The notes beneath the pieces are model-generated. The model had not been told where the DNA came from. It worked only from the letters and a program-made list of their open reading frames with translations, and did no database searches. Positions 35,317-44,538 of a DNA stretch of 64,000 nt are shown here, one piece after another (positions within the stretch are counted from its first letter, which is position 1; each line of letters begins with the position of its first letter). The stretch is from Corynebacterium flavescens (GTDB taxonomy: Bacteria; Actinomycetota; Actinomycetes; Mycobacteriales; Mycobacteriaceae). Location of the stretch: positions 62,001 through 126,000 of the forward strand of contig NZ_VXKK01000018.1 of assembly GCF_008693105.1 (NCBI RefSeq), given 5' to 3'. A program made the translations under genes and the position numbers.

Positions 35317-36240
35317 ATGACACGTAAAACTAGTAATTCGGGACAGCCCTCCGGGGACGCCACCTTCGCCACCACTCGCGTCAAGCGCGGCCTGGCCGAC
35401 ATGCTCAAGGGCGGCGTCATCATGGACGTCGTCACCGCAGAGCAGGCCAAGATCGCGGAAGACGCTGGTGCGGCCGCGGTTATGGCTTTGGAACGGGTCC
35501 CGGCCGATATTCGTGCCCAGGGTGGCGTGGCGCGCATGTCCGATCCGGATCTCATCGAGGGCATCGTCGACGCCGTGTCCATCCCGGTCATGGCCAAGGC
35601 CCGCATCGGTCACTTCGTCGAGGCCCAGATCCTCGCGGAACTAGGCGTGGATTTCATCGACGAATCGGAGGTTCTCTCCCCGGCGGACTACACCAACCAC
35701 ATCAACAAGTGGGACTTCGAGGTGCCTTTCGTCTGCGGCGCGACCAACCTGGGCGAGGCCCTGCGGCGTATCACCGAGGGCGCGGCGATGATCCGCTCCA
35801 AGGGCGAGGCCGGCACGGGAGACGTCTCCGAGGCCGTCAAGCACCTGCGCACCATTCGGGGCGAGATTGCCCGCCTGCGCAATCTCGATCGCGACGAGCT
35901 CTTCGTCGCAGCGAAGGAGCTGCAAGCGCCCTATGACCTCGTGCACGAGGTGGCGGAGACCGGCGCGCTTCCGGTCGTGCTCTTCGTCGCGGGTGGTGTC
36001 GCCACGCCAGCCGACGCCGCCCTCGTCCGCCAGATGGGCGCCCAGGGCGTCTTCGTTGGCTCCGGGATTTTCAAGTCCGGCAACCCTGCGGCACGTGCGG
36101 CCGCCATCGTCCAGGCCGCCACGCTCTACGATCAGCCCGCACAGCTGGCCCGAGTCTCGCGTCACCTGGGCGAGGCTATGGTAGGCATCAACGTTGCCGA
36201 CGTGCCCGCCCCGCACCGCCTGGCAGAGCGCGGCTGGTGA
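35317..36240 (+). CDS. pdxS: Pyridoxal 5'-phosphate synthase subunit PdxS
   Basis: 307 residues. A TIM barrel that builds PLP from ribose 5-phosphate, glyceraldehyde 3-phosphate and ammonia passed on by PdxT. Family blocks: [20 protein letters not shown], the segment [21 protein letters not shown], and [12 protein letters not shown]. The ATG at 35317 begins the conserved protein; a TATAGA just upstream makes a leaderless start likely. pdxT starts inside its stop (GTGA). Confidence 0.96.
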   Translation: MTRKTSNSGQPSGDATFATTRVKRGLADMLKGGVIMDVVTAEQAKIAEDAGAAAVMALERVPADIRAQGGVARMSDPDLIEGIVDAVSIPVMAKARIGHFVEAQILAELGVDFIDESEVLSPADYTNHINKWDFEVPFVCGATNLGEALRRITEGAAMIRSKGEAGTGDVSEAVKHLRTIRGEIARLRNLDRDELFVAAKELQAPYDLVHEVAETGALPVVLFVAGGVATPADAALVRQMGAQGVFVGSGIFKSGNPAARAAAIVQAATLYDQPAQLARVSRHLGEAMVGINVADVPAPHRLAERGW

Positions 36241-36815
36241 TTGGCGTACTGGCGCTGCAGGGAGGCGTCGAGGAGCACTGCGACATCCTGTCCTTACTTG
36301 GCGCGCAGGTGCGCCGCGTGCGCCTGCCGCAGGATCTGGAGGGCCTCGATGCGATGGTGTTGCCGGGCGGGGAATCGAGCGTCGTCGATAAGCTGGCCCG
36401 TGCTTTCGGCCTAGCCCAGCCCCTAGCCGCTGCGATCACTGCGGGGCTGCCCACCTTGGCCACGTGCGCCGGGCTCATCTACTGTGCGAAGCGTCTTGAC
36501 AATCCGGCCCCAGGCCAGCGCACCCTCGGGGTGCTCGACGTGACAGTGCGGCGTAATGCCTTTGGCAACCAGCGCTTTTCGAGCGAGCGTCTTGTCCGCG
36601 TCGACGGCGTTGAGGTTGAGGCGAGCTTCATCCGCGCGCCTATCGTCACTCAGGCCGGCGCCGGAGTCGAGGTCATCGCGCGCAGCGCAGATGCGCAGGG
36701 GCGCCCCGTTATCGTTGGCGTGCGCCAGGGCAATATCACCGCGTTGAGCTTCCATCCGGAAGAAAACGCCGAGGCCGGCCTGCATCGCGCGTGGATGGAC
36801 TCGTTTCGGGGGTAG
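36237..36815 (+). CDS. pdxT: Pyridoxal 5'-phosphate synthase glutaminase subunit PdxT
   Basis: 192 residues, class I glutaminase. [10 protein letters not shown] starts the protein, GGESS near residue 44 binds glutamine, the catalytic cysteine is in LATCAGLIY (about 78) and the His-Glu pair in LSFHPEENA. It forms the 24-mer PLP synthase with PdxS. GTG start overlapping pdxS by four bases. Confidence 0.95.
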   Translation: MIGVLALQGGVEEHCDILSLLGAQVRRVRLPQDLEGLDAMVLPGGESSVVDKLARAFGLAQPLAAAITAGLPTLATCAGLIYCAKRLDNPAPGQRTLGVLDVTVRRNAFGNQRFSSERLVRVDGVEVEASFIRAPIVTQAGAGVEVIARSADAQGRPVIVGVRQGNITALSFHPEENAEAGLHRAWMDSFRG

Positions 36816-36853
36816 TGGTGCGCGTCCGGGGTACGGGCGATAGTGACCTGCGC

Positions 36854-36859
36854 TACTTT
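36854..36859 (+). promoter_or_regulatory. Candidate ppc -10 element
   Basis: TACTTT lies about 43 bases before the ppc GTG, with AAAGGAC in between as a ribosome site. No clear -35. Confidence 0.3.
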
Positions 36860-36901
36860 TAAGGGCGGACGCAAACACGCGAGCGAAAGGACACACCCCA
36901 C

Positions 36902-39559
36902 GTGACGACACCGCCTAATGACCAAGTCCGCGCAGACATTCGCTTTCTCGGCCGAGTACTTGGCCAGGTCATCGCGCAACAGGAGGGCCAGGAGGTCTTC
37001 GAGCTGGTGGAATCGACCCGCGTGCTCGCCTTCGAGGTGGCGCGCGGCAACGCCCGCGCCGAGGACCTCGTCGCCATCTTCCGCGACCTAGACATCTCCA
37101 AGGTCAATCTAGTTGCCCGCGCCTTCAGCTACTTCGCCCTGCTGAGCAACCTGGCCGAGGACCTCGAGGATGAAGCGGTCCCCGCAGCCGTCTCCCTGCG
37201 CACGACCTTTGCCAAGCTGCGCGAATCCTCGATCACCCCGGCGCAGGCGGCGGAGGTCATCCGTGACGCTCAGGTTACCCCGGTGCTGACGGCCCATCCC
37301 ACGGAGACGCGGCGTCGGACGGTATTTGATACCCAGACCCGGATCAAACAGCTGCTGCGCCACAGTCACACGGCCGCAGATAATACGGACATCGAACGCG
37401 AGCTCTACCTGCGCATGACGCTGTTGTGGCAGACGGCGCTCATTCGCGTTACTCGGCCCACGCTCGAGGACGAGGTCGACGTCGGATTGCGCTATTACAA
37501 GCTCTCGCTCCTCGAAGAGATCCCGGCGATCAACCGCGATATTCGGCGGGGAATGCACGAAGTCTTTGGGCTTTCGCTTCCCGAAGCCCCCGTGGTCCGC
37601 CCCGGCTCCTGGATCGGCGGAGACCACGACGGCAACCCCTTCGTCACGGCGGAAACCCTAACTTATGCCACGCGCCGCGCGGCGCTGACCGTGCTGCGCT
37701 ATTACCAGCGTGAGCTGGCGGCCCTCGAGCGTGAACTGAGCTTGTCGGATCGCTATTCTTCCTGCTCGGGCGAGCTTCTAACTCTTGCGGAGGCAAGTGA
37801 AAATGACGCGAAGTCCCGCGTGGATGAGCCCTATCGCCGTGCGGTTTTCGGAATCCGGCACCGTGTCGAGGCCAAGCTCGCAGTCTTGGAGGATAAAGCG
37901 CCCGAATCCGAGCCCTACGGCGAACCTGCTCAGCTGCGCTATGACCTCGACATCATCGACCGCTCCTTGCGCCAGCACAACGACGCTGTGATCGCCGACG
38001 ACCGACTCGCGCGCCTGCGCTCTGCGCTGTCTACCTTCGGCTTCCACCTCTACACCCTTGACCTGCGGCAGAACTCTGAGTCTTTTGAGAAGGTGCTGAG
38101 CGAGCTCTTCCGCCGCGCCGGACGCTGCGAGGACTATGCCGCGCTGGCGGAGGAGGACAAGATTGACATCCTCGTCGCGGAGCTGGCCACGCCGCGGCCA
38201 CTGCTCTTTCCCGGGGTGGAGGGCCTGAGCGCGGATACGGAGAAGGAGCTAGGCATCTTCCGAGCCGCCGCGCGTGCCGTCGCTGATTTCGGTCTGCAGT
38301 CCATCTCCCATTGCATAATTTCTATGACTGGCGCGGTTAGTGATGTCCTCGAGCCGATGATCCTGCTCAAGGAAGTCGGGCTGGACCACCTCGGCATGGT
38401 TCCTTTGTTTGAGACCATCGATGATCTTAAGGCAGGCGCTGACATTTTGGAGCAGCTGTGGCAAGTCCCGGCCTACCGTGCGCATTTGCGTTCTTGTGGC
38501 GACGTGCAGGAGGTGATGCTGGGGTACTCCGATTCCAACAAAGATGGCGGCTATCTGCAGGCCAACTGGGCGCTTTACGACGCCGAACTTGCCCTCGTCG
38601 ACGTATGCCAGCGCCACGGCGTCGAACTGCGCCTCGCCCACGGGCGCGGCGGCGCAGTAGGAAGGGGCGGCGGACCGACCTATGACGCCATCCTGGCTCA
38701 GCCCCAAGGCGCGGTTAATGGCTCGGTGCGCATCACTGAGCAAGGCGAGGTGATTTCCGCGAAGTACGGCTCCCCGGAGACTGCGCGCCGCCACCTCGAA
38801 GCCTTTGTCTCCGGGGTGCTTGAAGCCTCGTTGCTCGACACCGAACCCATCGCTGACCCTGAGCGTGCCTATGCCACGATGCGAGAACTATCCACTCTTT
38901 CGGGACAGAAGTATCGCGAGCTGCTTGAGGATCCCGGCTTCATCGAGTACTTCACGGAATCGACGCCGCTGCATGAAATCGGAGACCTCAACTTGGGCTC
39001 GCGCCCAGCCGCCCGCAAGCAGACGAGCGCAATATCTGACCTACGCGCCATTCCGTGGGTGCTGTCGTGGTCTCAATCCCGGACAAACCTGCCGGGCTGG
39101 TTCGGCGTCGGAAGTGCGGTGCGCGAATGGGTGGACGGCGGAAGCGAGCCGGAGCGCTGGGAGGAGCTGCGCGAGCTTTATCTTTCCTGGCCCTTCTTCC
39201 GCAGCGTCTTTTCCAACATGGCGCAGGTCATGGCGAAGGCGGAGATGTCTTTGGCTCGCCTTTACGCGGACTTGGTCGAGGATCAGGAGGTAGCCAGGCG
39301 CATTTATGGCATCATCGCGGAGGAGTTTGAGCGCACGCGTGAGGTTTATCAGGAGGTCACGGGCAATGCGGACCTCGTGTCTGAAAACCAGCGCCAAGCT
39401 CGCTCTTTGCGCAGGCGCTATCCCTACTTGCTTCCCCTTAACGCGGTGCAGCTGGAGCTTTTGCGCCGCTATCGCGCAGGGGATGACTCCTTCCTCGTTT
39501 CCAAAACCATCCAGGTTACGATGAATGGCCTTGCTACCGCACTGCGGAGTTCTGGCTAG
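36902..39559 (+). CDS. ppc: Phosphoenolpyruvate carboxylase
   Basis: 885 residues (C. glutamicum enzyme 919). It fixes bicarbonate onto phosphoenolpyruvate to make oxaloacetate. Catalytic histidine in LTAHPTETRRRT, substrate loop VMLGYSDSNKDGG and the C-terminal MNGLATALRSSG are present. The normally invariant FHGRGG loop reads AHGRGG. In C. glutamicum ppc follows gap-pgk-tpi; here it follows pdxT, so the gene has moved or the region was rearranged. Its last codons are the source of the remnant beside HNH copy 1. Confidence 0.95.
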   Translation: MTTPPNDQVRADIRFLGRVLGQVIAQQEGQEVFELVESTRVLAFEVARGNARAEDLVAIFRDLDISKVNLVARAFSYFALLSNLAEDLEDEAVPAAVSLRTTFAKLRESSITPAQAAEVIRDAQVTPVLTAHPTETRRRTVFDTQTRIKQLLRHSHTAADNTDIERELYLRMTLLWQTALIRVTRPTLEDEVDVGLRYYKLSLLEEIPAINRDIRRGMHEVFGLSLPEAPVVRPGSWIGGDHDGNPFVTAETLTYATRRAALTVLRYYQRELAALERELSLSDRYSSCSGELLTLAEASENDAKSRVDEPYRRAVFGIRHRVEAKLAVLEDKAPESEPYGEPAQLRYDLDIIDRSLRQHNDAVIADDRLARLRSALSTFGFHLYTLDLRQNSESFEKVLSELFRRAGRCEDYAALAEEDKIDILVAELATPRPLLFPGVEGLSADTEKELGIFRAAARAVADFGLQSISHCIISMTGAVSDVLEPMILLKEVGLDHLGMVPLFETIDDLKAGADILEQLWQVPAYRAHLRSCGDVQEVMLGYSDSNKDGGYLQANWALYDAELALVDVCQRHGVELRLAHGRGGAVGRGGGPTYDAILAQPQGAVNGSVRITEQGEVISAKYGSPETARRHLEAFVSGVLEASLLDTEPIADPERAYATMRELSTLSGQKYRELLEDPGFIEYFTESTPLHEIGDLNLGSRPAARKQTSAISDLRAIPWVLSWSQSRTNLPGWFGVGSAVREWVDGGSEPERWEELRELYLSWPFFRSVFSNMAQVMAKAEMSLARLYADLVEDQEVARRIYGIIAEEFERTREVYQEVTGNADLVSENQRQARSLRRRYPYLLPLNAVQLELLRRYRAGDDSFLVSKTIQVTMNGLATALRSSG

Positions 39560-39568
39560 GCGGCCCGG

Positions 39569-39607
39569 CTGTGGATAACCGGGGCGGTGCGGGTGGGTTA
39601 TCCACAG
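39569..39607. repeat. 12-bp inverted repeat with two opposed DnaA-box 9-mers, copy 2
   Basis: CTGTGGATAACC (39569-39580) and GGTTATCCACAG (39596-39607), spacer 15. It is essentially identical to copy 1 at 10777-10815 and begins ten bases after the ppc stop. Both arms contain TTATCCACA in opposite orientation. A hairpin role as ppc terminator is possible but no T run follows. Confidence 0.75.
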
Positions 39608-39657
39608 TTCTCCGCCTTGGTGCGGGTTGGGGATTGTCGCGGCGGTGGGCGGTGGCT

Positions 39658-39663
39658 TAGCGT
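39658..39663 (+). promoter_or_regulatory. -10 of leaderless HNH copy 2
   Basis: TAGCGT ends seven bases before ATG 39671; TTGTCG at 39634-39639 is the likely -35 (18-bp spacing). Confidence 0.5.
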
Positions 39664-39670
39664 GGCGGTC

Positions 39671-40687
39671 ATGGGCTTGCAGGAGTACTTCGCACAACTT
39701 AGCCGAGGTGTTGACCTCGTAGCCGAGTGCTCGGGGCTATCTGTGCCAGACCTTGAAAAGATAGGGGCCAGCACACAGGATGCCGCCGAGCTTATAGGCC
39801 TGCACACCATCTACTTCGGCCCCACACCCTACACAGGCAAGCAACGCTCGGCCGTCTGTGCTGCTCGGCGCAACGGGCACACTCTGAGCACCCTGCACCA
39901 GATCGAGTCTTTTACCCGCCGCGTCAAAGAACAACGAGCCGCATGGAACCTACGCGTAGAGCTATGCGCCACGCCAAGCGAGCAGGTTACTGCGGTAGCT
40001 AGGCGCCGGCTGCGCGAGATGCGTGTCCCCCGCACGTATTGCGAGCGCGCACTGCTGCGCCAGCACCCCAACGGGCTAGCTACCTTGACAGTAACGGGTA
40101 ATGGGTTGGATATGGCAGATGCTTTCCGGACCATCGACCAGCAGCATCCGGGTAAGAGTTTTATCGCCCGCATGCTCGGCAAGGCAGGCGCGGCCCCGGC
40201 TGCGCGTACTCGGGTGACGACCATGGCAGTCCTCCAGTTGGAGGACTACGGGAAGCTTGTACGCCGCGAGCGCGATGACGTGATGGTGCGCACCACCAGT
40301 GGGACTGTTATCACCGGTGCGCAGCTTGTGGAACGCGCCTGCGCCGAGGAGGGGCTTGTCACGATCATTAGCCGCACGCACGGGCCGGTGGACTTGTACC
40401 GCTTTGAGCGATTCGCATCGGTCAAGCAGCGCACAATGCTGGCAGCAGAGCACCCTACGTGTGCGTGGCCGGGCTGTAACATCCCGGCGGAAAGAGGGCA
40501 GTTTCACCATCTCACGCCGTGGAGTCACGGCGGGGAGACTAACGTTGCCAACCTAGTGACCTTATGCAACTACCACAACGGGGTTAATGACGATGATCCG
40601 AATGCGCCACCGCGGCGCGGGCGCCTTACCCGCGAAGGCGGAAAGATAATCTGGCAGCCCCCGCCGGGCGATAAAGTGTCCGGCTAG
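39671..40687 (+). CDS. HNH endonuclease domain protein, copy 2
   Basis: 338 residues. Same build as copy 1 (9706-10713): a helical N-terminal region, then an HNH fold with CAWPGC, FHHLTPWSHGGET and LVTLCNYHN. Differences from copy 1 cluster at the two ends, while about residues 95-190 are nearly unchanged, which suggests recent gene conversion. The C-termini differ (PPGDKVSG against PPHISR). It follows ppc on the same strand, and its stop shares CTAG with the convergent DUF3100 gene. No DNA target is known. Confidence 0.85.
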   Translation: MGLQEYFAQLSRGVDLVAECSGLSVPDLEKIGASTQDAAELIGLHTIYFGPTPYTGKQRSAVCAARRNGHTLSTLHQIESFTRRVKEQRAAWNLRVELCATPSEQVTAVARRRLREMRVPRTYCERALLRQHPNGLATLTVTGNGLDMADAFRTIDQQHPGKSFIARMLGKAGAAPAARTRVTTMAVLQLEDYGKLVRRERDDVMVRTTSGTVITGAQLVERACAEEGLVTIISRTHGPVDLYRFERFASVKQRTMLAAEHPTCAWPGCNIPAERGQFHHLTPWSHGGETNVANLVTLCNYHNGVNDDDPNAPPRRGRLTREGGKIIWQPPPGDKVSG

Positions 40688-42030
40688 AGAGTCCACATGC
40701 CGAGCGAGAACTCGGCGATAACGACAGAAAAGAGGAACGAGGCCACGATGGCCGTCACGCCGACCGGGATGATCTTCCACCCGATTTGGCGCAAGAGGGG
40801 AGCGTCTTTGCCGATAGACAGCCCTGCCATGACGAGGACTACCGTACACAGGGAGAGGTAGTCAACGCTGCCGACCCAGTCGTGCATGACGCCGGTCAGG
40901 GGCGACCATGGCGAGGAGATGGCTGTGCCCAGAGTCGTGACCCAGATGATGGTGGAAATAGGTTTAAACGCCTTGTGCAGGAGCATGCTCAGCGCCACTA
41001 GCGCGTCCATCGTGAGGTATCCCCAGAGGTACTTGATGTCCCATCCGCCGGTTTCGATGGTGGCCGTAAAAAGCCCCAGCGCGTTGATGATGGCGAAAGA
41101 GGCCCACAGCGGAACCGAAACCGGACGCATATTGGCGCTGATCTTCTCGCGCAGGGCCCGGTTGGCTTCGCCTTCTTCCGCACTGACGACGGCGTCTGCC
41201 TGCTTGCCGCGCGTAAGGAAGTGGTAGAACTTGTCGGCGAGCGGGAGGGCGATGAACACGCCCACGTACACGCCGCCGACGGTGGTGATGAGGTTGGATA
41301 CCGCGGCTAGACCGGACACGGTGGCTGCAGCGTCTGGGTAGATGTCGACGATGGAGGCGATTCCCGCCGCCATCATTGACCCAGAGCCCACGCCCACGCC
41401 CATCGCCAAGGCGCCTGGGTCGAAGATGTCGAGGCTGGCCACCAAAGAGGTCAGGAAGGAAATGATGACTGCGCCGAAGAGTGTGCCAAAGACGTACATG
41501 GCCAAAACGCCGCGATACTGATCGGAATCTGGGCCATACTTCTCGTTGACCATCGCGAACGCAGGCTCGCGGTCGAGGGAGAAAGTGGCGCCAATGGTCG
41601 CCGGCCCCATCTTCAAAGCCACGGCCAGCGGCAACGCCAGCACGATGGTCCCGAGAAAGTGGCCTACCTCTTGGAGCAAAAGCGCTGGGCCTGCTTGCAA
41701 AATGGTGCGCAGCTCCGGCCCGATGTTGAAACTGAGCCTGGCGACGAGGAAGAGGACGAAAAGGCCCAGCAGGGCATTGGCGGTGCGCTGGACAAATACG
41801 GGGACGGGCTTGACCTTCTGCATCGAGATTAGTGCGCCCAAGATGAGGCCCCAGACCATGGGGAAGATGCTGATCGTCGCGGGACCAACCGGAATAGTGA
41901 CCTTGCCGATGATCGAGGCCACAACCGCAATAAGCACCGACAGGACAACCAAAGGCAGAATCTGGCGCTTTCCGGCCCTATCGATCGGCGCGGCGGCTGT
42001 CCCTGTGTGTGGGCGGTGAGTGATGGACAT
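40684..42030 (-). CDS. DUF3100 membrane protein, probable transporter
   Basis: 448 residues with about ten to twelve hydrophobic helices and a cytoplasmic loop in the middle (about 275-305). It matches the DUF3100 family. The ATG at 42030 overlaps the stop of the M20 peptidase gene (TAATG), so the two are co-translated; uptake of the peptidase's substrate, or export of its product, is the simplest inference. A longer open frame upstream lies inside the peptidase gene and is not used. Confidence 0.8.
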   Translation of the reverse strand: MSITHRPHTGTAAAPIDRAGKRQILPLVVLSVLIAVVASIIGKVTIPVGPATISIFPMVWGLILGALISMQKVKPVPVFVQRTANALLGLFVLFLVARLSFNIGPELRTILQAGPALLLQEVGHFLGTIVLALPLAVALKMGPATIGATFSLDREPAFAMVNEKYGPDSDQYRGVLAMYVFGTLFGAVIISFLTSLVASLDIFDPGALAMGVGVGSGSMMAAGIASIVDIYPDAAATVSGLAAVSNLITTVGGVYVGVFIALPLADKFYHFLTRGKQADAVVSAEEGEANRALREKISANMRPVSVPLWASFAIINALGLFTATIETGGWDIKYLWGYLTMDALVALSMLLHKAFKPISTIIWVTTLGTAISSPWSPLTGVMHDWVGSVDYLSLCTVVLVMAGLSIGKDAPLLRQIGWKIIPVGVTAIVASFLFSVVIAEFSLGMWTL

Positions 42031-43247
42031 TAGAGGTTCCGTTCTTGGAGAAGATCGGCGTCGGCAAGAATCTGCTGGCGGCGATGGGGGTTGGAGGCGA
42101 CATCCTCGGCTATCCACGCCATGGCGAGGGCGGAATCGAACATGAGGTCATAAGCGGCGTCGGTGTCGGCGGCTTGGGTAAAGGCGGCAGAGTGGAGGCT
42201 CTCGTGCGCTCCGCTCACTCCGACAAAAGGATGCAGGGAGGGGAAGCGCTGCGAGACGTTGCCCATATCAGTCGACGCGGCATTAACACCGAGCGATCCG
42301 TTGAGCGGGCGGCCCAGCACAGACATGGCCTCGTTCCAGGCGGTGCCCAGCGTCGTGTTCTGCAGCAGTGGCTCATACAAAGGCTCTATCTCGACGGTGT
42401 CCATCGTGCACTGCGCCGCATGGGCCCCGGCCTCAAGACAAGCGACGATGCGTTCGCGCAAAGTGGTCCACCCTTCGAGGGTTACAGCCCGGCATTCCCA
42501 GTCCACTACGGCGCGCTCGGGGATGATGTTTGTTTCGACCCCTGCCTCGCGGGTGATAAGGGCAAAGCGATGCCCATCCTCGACCTGCTGGCGCAGCATC
42601 CCCGCCGCAACCTGAGCGATGATCGCCGCATCTGAGGCATTGAGCCCGCGATGCGGGAAGCCGGCCGCGTGCGCGGCGCGCCCGTGGAAAGTGGTCCGAA
42701 AGCGCCCGACGGCTTGGGAGGTGGAGCCTAAGACATCATAGGTCCCGACGTCGGGGCCGGGGTGCGTCATCATCGCTAGATGGGTGCCGACAAAGGCTCC
42801 GTTGTCGAGCATGATCTGTTTGCCTGCACCATGCTCCTCGGCCGGGGTGCCGATGAGCTGCAGCGTGATATCGAGTTCATCTACCAGCCCTCGCAAGGCC
42901 AGGCCGGCACCGAGGGAGGCGCCCGCGATGATGTTGTGCCCGCAGGCGTGACCGATGCCCTCCAAGGAGTCATACTCCAGGCACAGTGTGACGACGAGGG
43001 AACCGCTACCTGCGGTGGCGCGGAAGGCGGTATCAAGTCCGGCGAAGGGAGCTTCGACGCGGAATCCGGCTTCGGCAAGCACTGCAGCTAGCTTCTTGGC
43101 GCTGTTAAATTCCTGGAAGGAAGTTTCCGGCTCCGCATGGATGCTGCGAGCGGTAGCGAGCACCGTCTCGGCCTGTTGGGAGAGGGATTCGGCGATGCGG
43201 CGCTTGCGTTGGTCGGGGTGCGCGAGCGCCGCGGAAAAATCATGCAT
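42030..43247 (-). CDS. M20-family amidohydrolase/aminoacylase
   Basis: 405 residues. M20 zinc peptidase build: IHAEPETSFQEF, the metal-site block GIGHACGHNIIAGAS near 97-111, PAEEHGAGKQIMLDNGAF near 135-150, and an AHAAGFPHRGLNA lid segment near 193-205. It resembles the AbgB/aminobenzoyl-glutamate hydrolase side of the family, which cleaves N-acyl or peptide-like amides. AAGGAACCTCG precedes the ATG. It sits between a flavin amine oxidase and a DUF3100 membrane protein. Substrate unknown. Confidence 0.85.
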   Translation of the reverse strand: MHDFSAALAHPDQRKRRIAESLSQQAETVLATARSIHAEPETSFQEFNSAKKLAAVLAEAGFRVEAPFAGLDTAFRATAGSGSLVVTLCLEYDSLEGIGHACGHNIIAGASLGAGLALRGLVDELDITLQLIGTPAEEHGAGKQIMLDNGAFVGTHLAMMTHPGPDVGTYDVLGSTSQAVGRFRTTFHGRAAHAAGFPHRGLNASDAAIIAQVAAGMLRQQVEDGHRFALITREAGVETNIIPERAVVDWECRAVTLEGWTTLRERIVACLEAGAHAAQCTMDTVEIEPLYEPLLQNTTLGTAWNEAMSVLGRPLNGSLGVNAASTDMGNVSQRFPSLHPFVGVSGAHESLHSAAFTQAADTDAAYDLMFDSALAMAWIAEDVASNPHRRQQILADADLLQERNL

Positions 43248-43355
43248 CGAGGTTCCTTGTTTCTTACTAGCTGGAGAGTCGTCAAAAACAAGCTAAGTAT
43301 AGGAGCCACGACCGCCGAATCCGAACCCATTTCTGTAAATTAACTGAAAAGGGGG

Positions 43356-44501
43356 TTATACCGCTGCCAGCACCGGCCCGTGTGCCTCGATTCGGAAGTC
43401 GGGATGATGAAGTGCGGTGTCCTCACCCAGCGCCAACGCGGTAGCGAGCTTGCCCACCGCAGGAGAGAGCTTGAACCCGTGGCCAGAGAAGCCAGCCGTA
43501 ACAACGACGTTGCCCACGCGGTCGATGATGGGTGTCTTATCCGCGGTGTAGGTATCGAAGTGCACCGAGTAGCGGTTAGGCTCCGCATCGACGCCGGGGA
43601 ATAGCCCGGCGACTTGGCGTCCAAAGGCAGAGACTGCGTCTCTTTCAAGGCGCAAGTCTGCGTCCTCGACGCGTTCGGTGTCGGGTCCGCCCCACAGGTC
43701 GAGTCCGGAAATCTTGACGGAATACCCGTCGACGCAGGGTGCGCCGAAGACGTGGAAATCATCCTTGTCCCAGATGAAGCAGGGGAGCCGGTCAGGCTGG
43801 AAGAGCTGGAGGTCCTTGGGCAGGAACCAGGTGAGAGCCAGCTTGCGTACCTCCAGCAGCGGCGTGAGCTGCGGCAGCACCAACTCGGTCCATGCGCCGG
43901 CGGAAACGATGACGGAGTCAGCATTGATGGTGCGCTGGGAGGTGGTCACCGTGACGCCGCTGCCCGTGTCTTCGAAGGCGAGGACTTCCTCGTGTTCGTA
44001 GATGGTTGCACCGTTAGCACGAGCTTGTTCCAAGGCGGAAAGGACCGCCAGCTCGGGGCGCAGCGCCCCGCCCAGCTTGTCGACGACGCCTTCTTCCGTA
44101 TCCTTGAAATCCATGGCAGGGAAGCGCTCGCGAAGATCCGCGGCGCTGAGGTGCTCGTGAGGCAGCCCCCAATCCTTGATGGACTGCAGCATCATCTGGA
44201 AAGGCGCATTGGACTCCTCGCCAATGGAGATGACTCCGAAGTTGAGGAAGAGCTGACGGCCAGAGGCGGCGGCGAGCTCTTGCCACAAGCTGCGCGCTTC
44301 TTTGAGAATGGGAACGTACTTGGTTCCTTCTTGGTAAGCCGCTCGGAACAGGCGCGATTCACCGGTGAAGGCGCCGTATCCGTGAACGAGGCCGAATTGT
44401 TCGATGCCGATAGCTTCGACGTCGGCGTGCTGGGAGAGCTGCCATAATGACATGGAGCCCATGGTGCCCAGCCCGATGACGACGACTTTTTTGCTGCTCA
44501 T
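43356..44501 (-). CDS. FAD-dependent oxidase of the sarcosine / N-methyltryptophan oxidase family
   Basis: 381 residues. N-terminal FAD motif VVVIGLGTMGSMS, then GESRLFRAAYQEGTKYVP as in E. coli SolA, and the C-terminal TAGFSGHGFKLSPAVG. The family oxidises N-methyl amino acids with oxygen, giving formaldehyde and hydrogen peroxide. The cysteine that covalently holds FAD in SolA (the C in ACTYDNSPDEDF) is replaced here: aligned by eye the segment reads SVHFDTYTADKTPIID, with His or Val at that point. It lies downstream of two broken genes in what was an amine-use operon. Confidence 0.85.
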   Translation of the reverse strand: MSSKKVVVIGLGTMGSMSLWQLSQHADVEAIGIEQFGLVHGYGAFTGESRLFRAAYQEGTKYVPILKEARSLWQELAAASGRQLFLNFGVISIGEESNAPFQMMLQSIKDWGLPHEHLSAADLRERFPAMDFKDTEEGVVDKLGGALRPELAVLSALEQARANGATIYEHEEVLAFEDTGSGVTVTTSQRTINADSVIVSAGAWTELVLPQLTPLLEVRKLALTWFLPKDLQLFQPDRLPCFIWDKDDFHVFGAPCVDGYSVKISGLDLWGGPDTERVEDADLRLERDAVSAFGRQVAGLFPGVDAEPNRYSVHFDTYTADKTPIIDRVGNVVVTAGFSGHGFKLSPAVGKLATALALGEDTALHHPDFRIEAHGPVLAAV

Positions 44502-44538
44502 GAGTGAGATTTCTTCTTTCTTAATGATGATAGTGGTG

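Noticed and set aside
35245..35613. Extension of PdxR upstream of 35244
   Set aside because: The extra residues are the reverse strand of pdxS and would include the pdxST promoter.
42031..42117. Extended start of the DUF3100 gene
   Set aside because: Lies entirely inside the M20 peptidase gene in another frame; the coupled ATG at 42030 is better.
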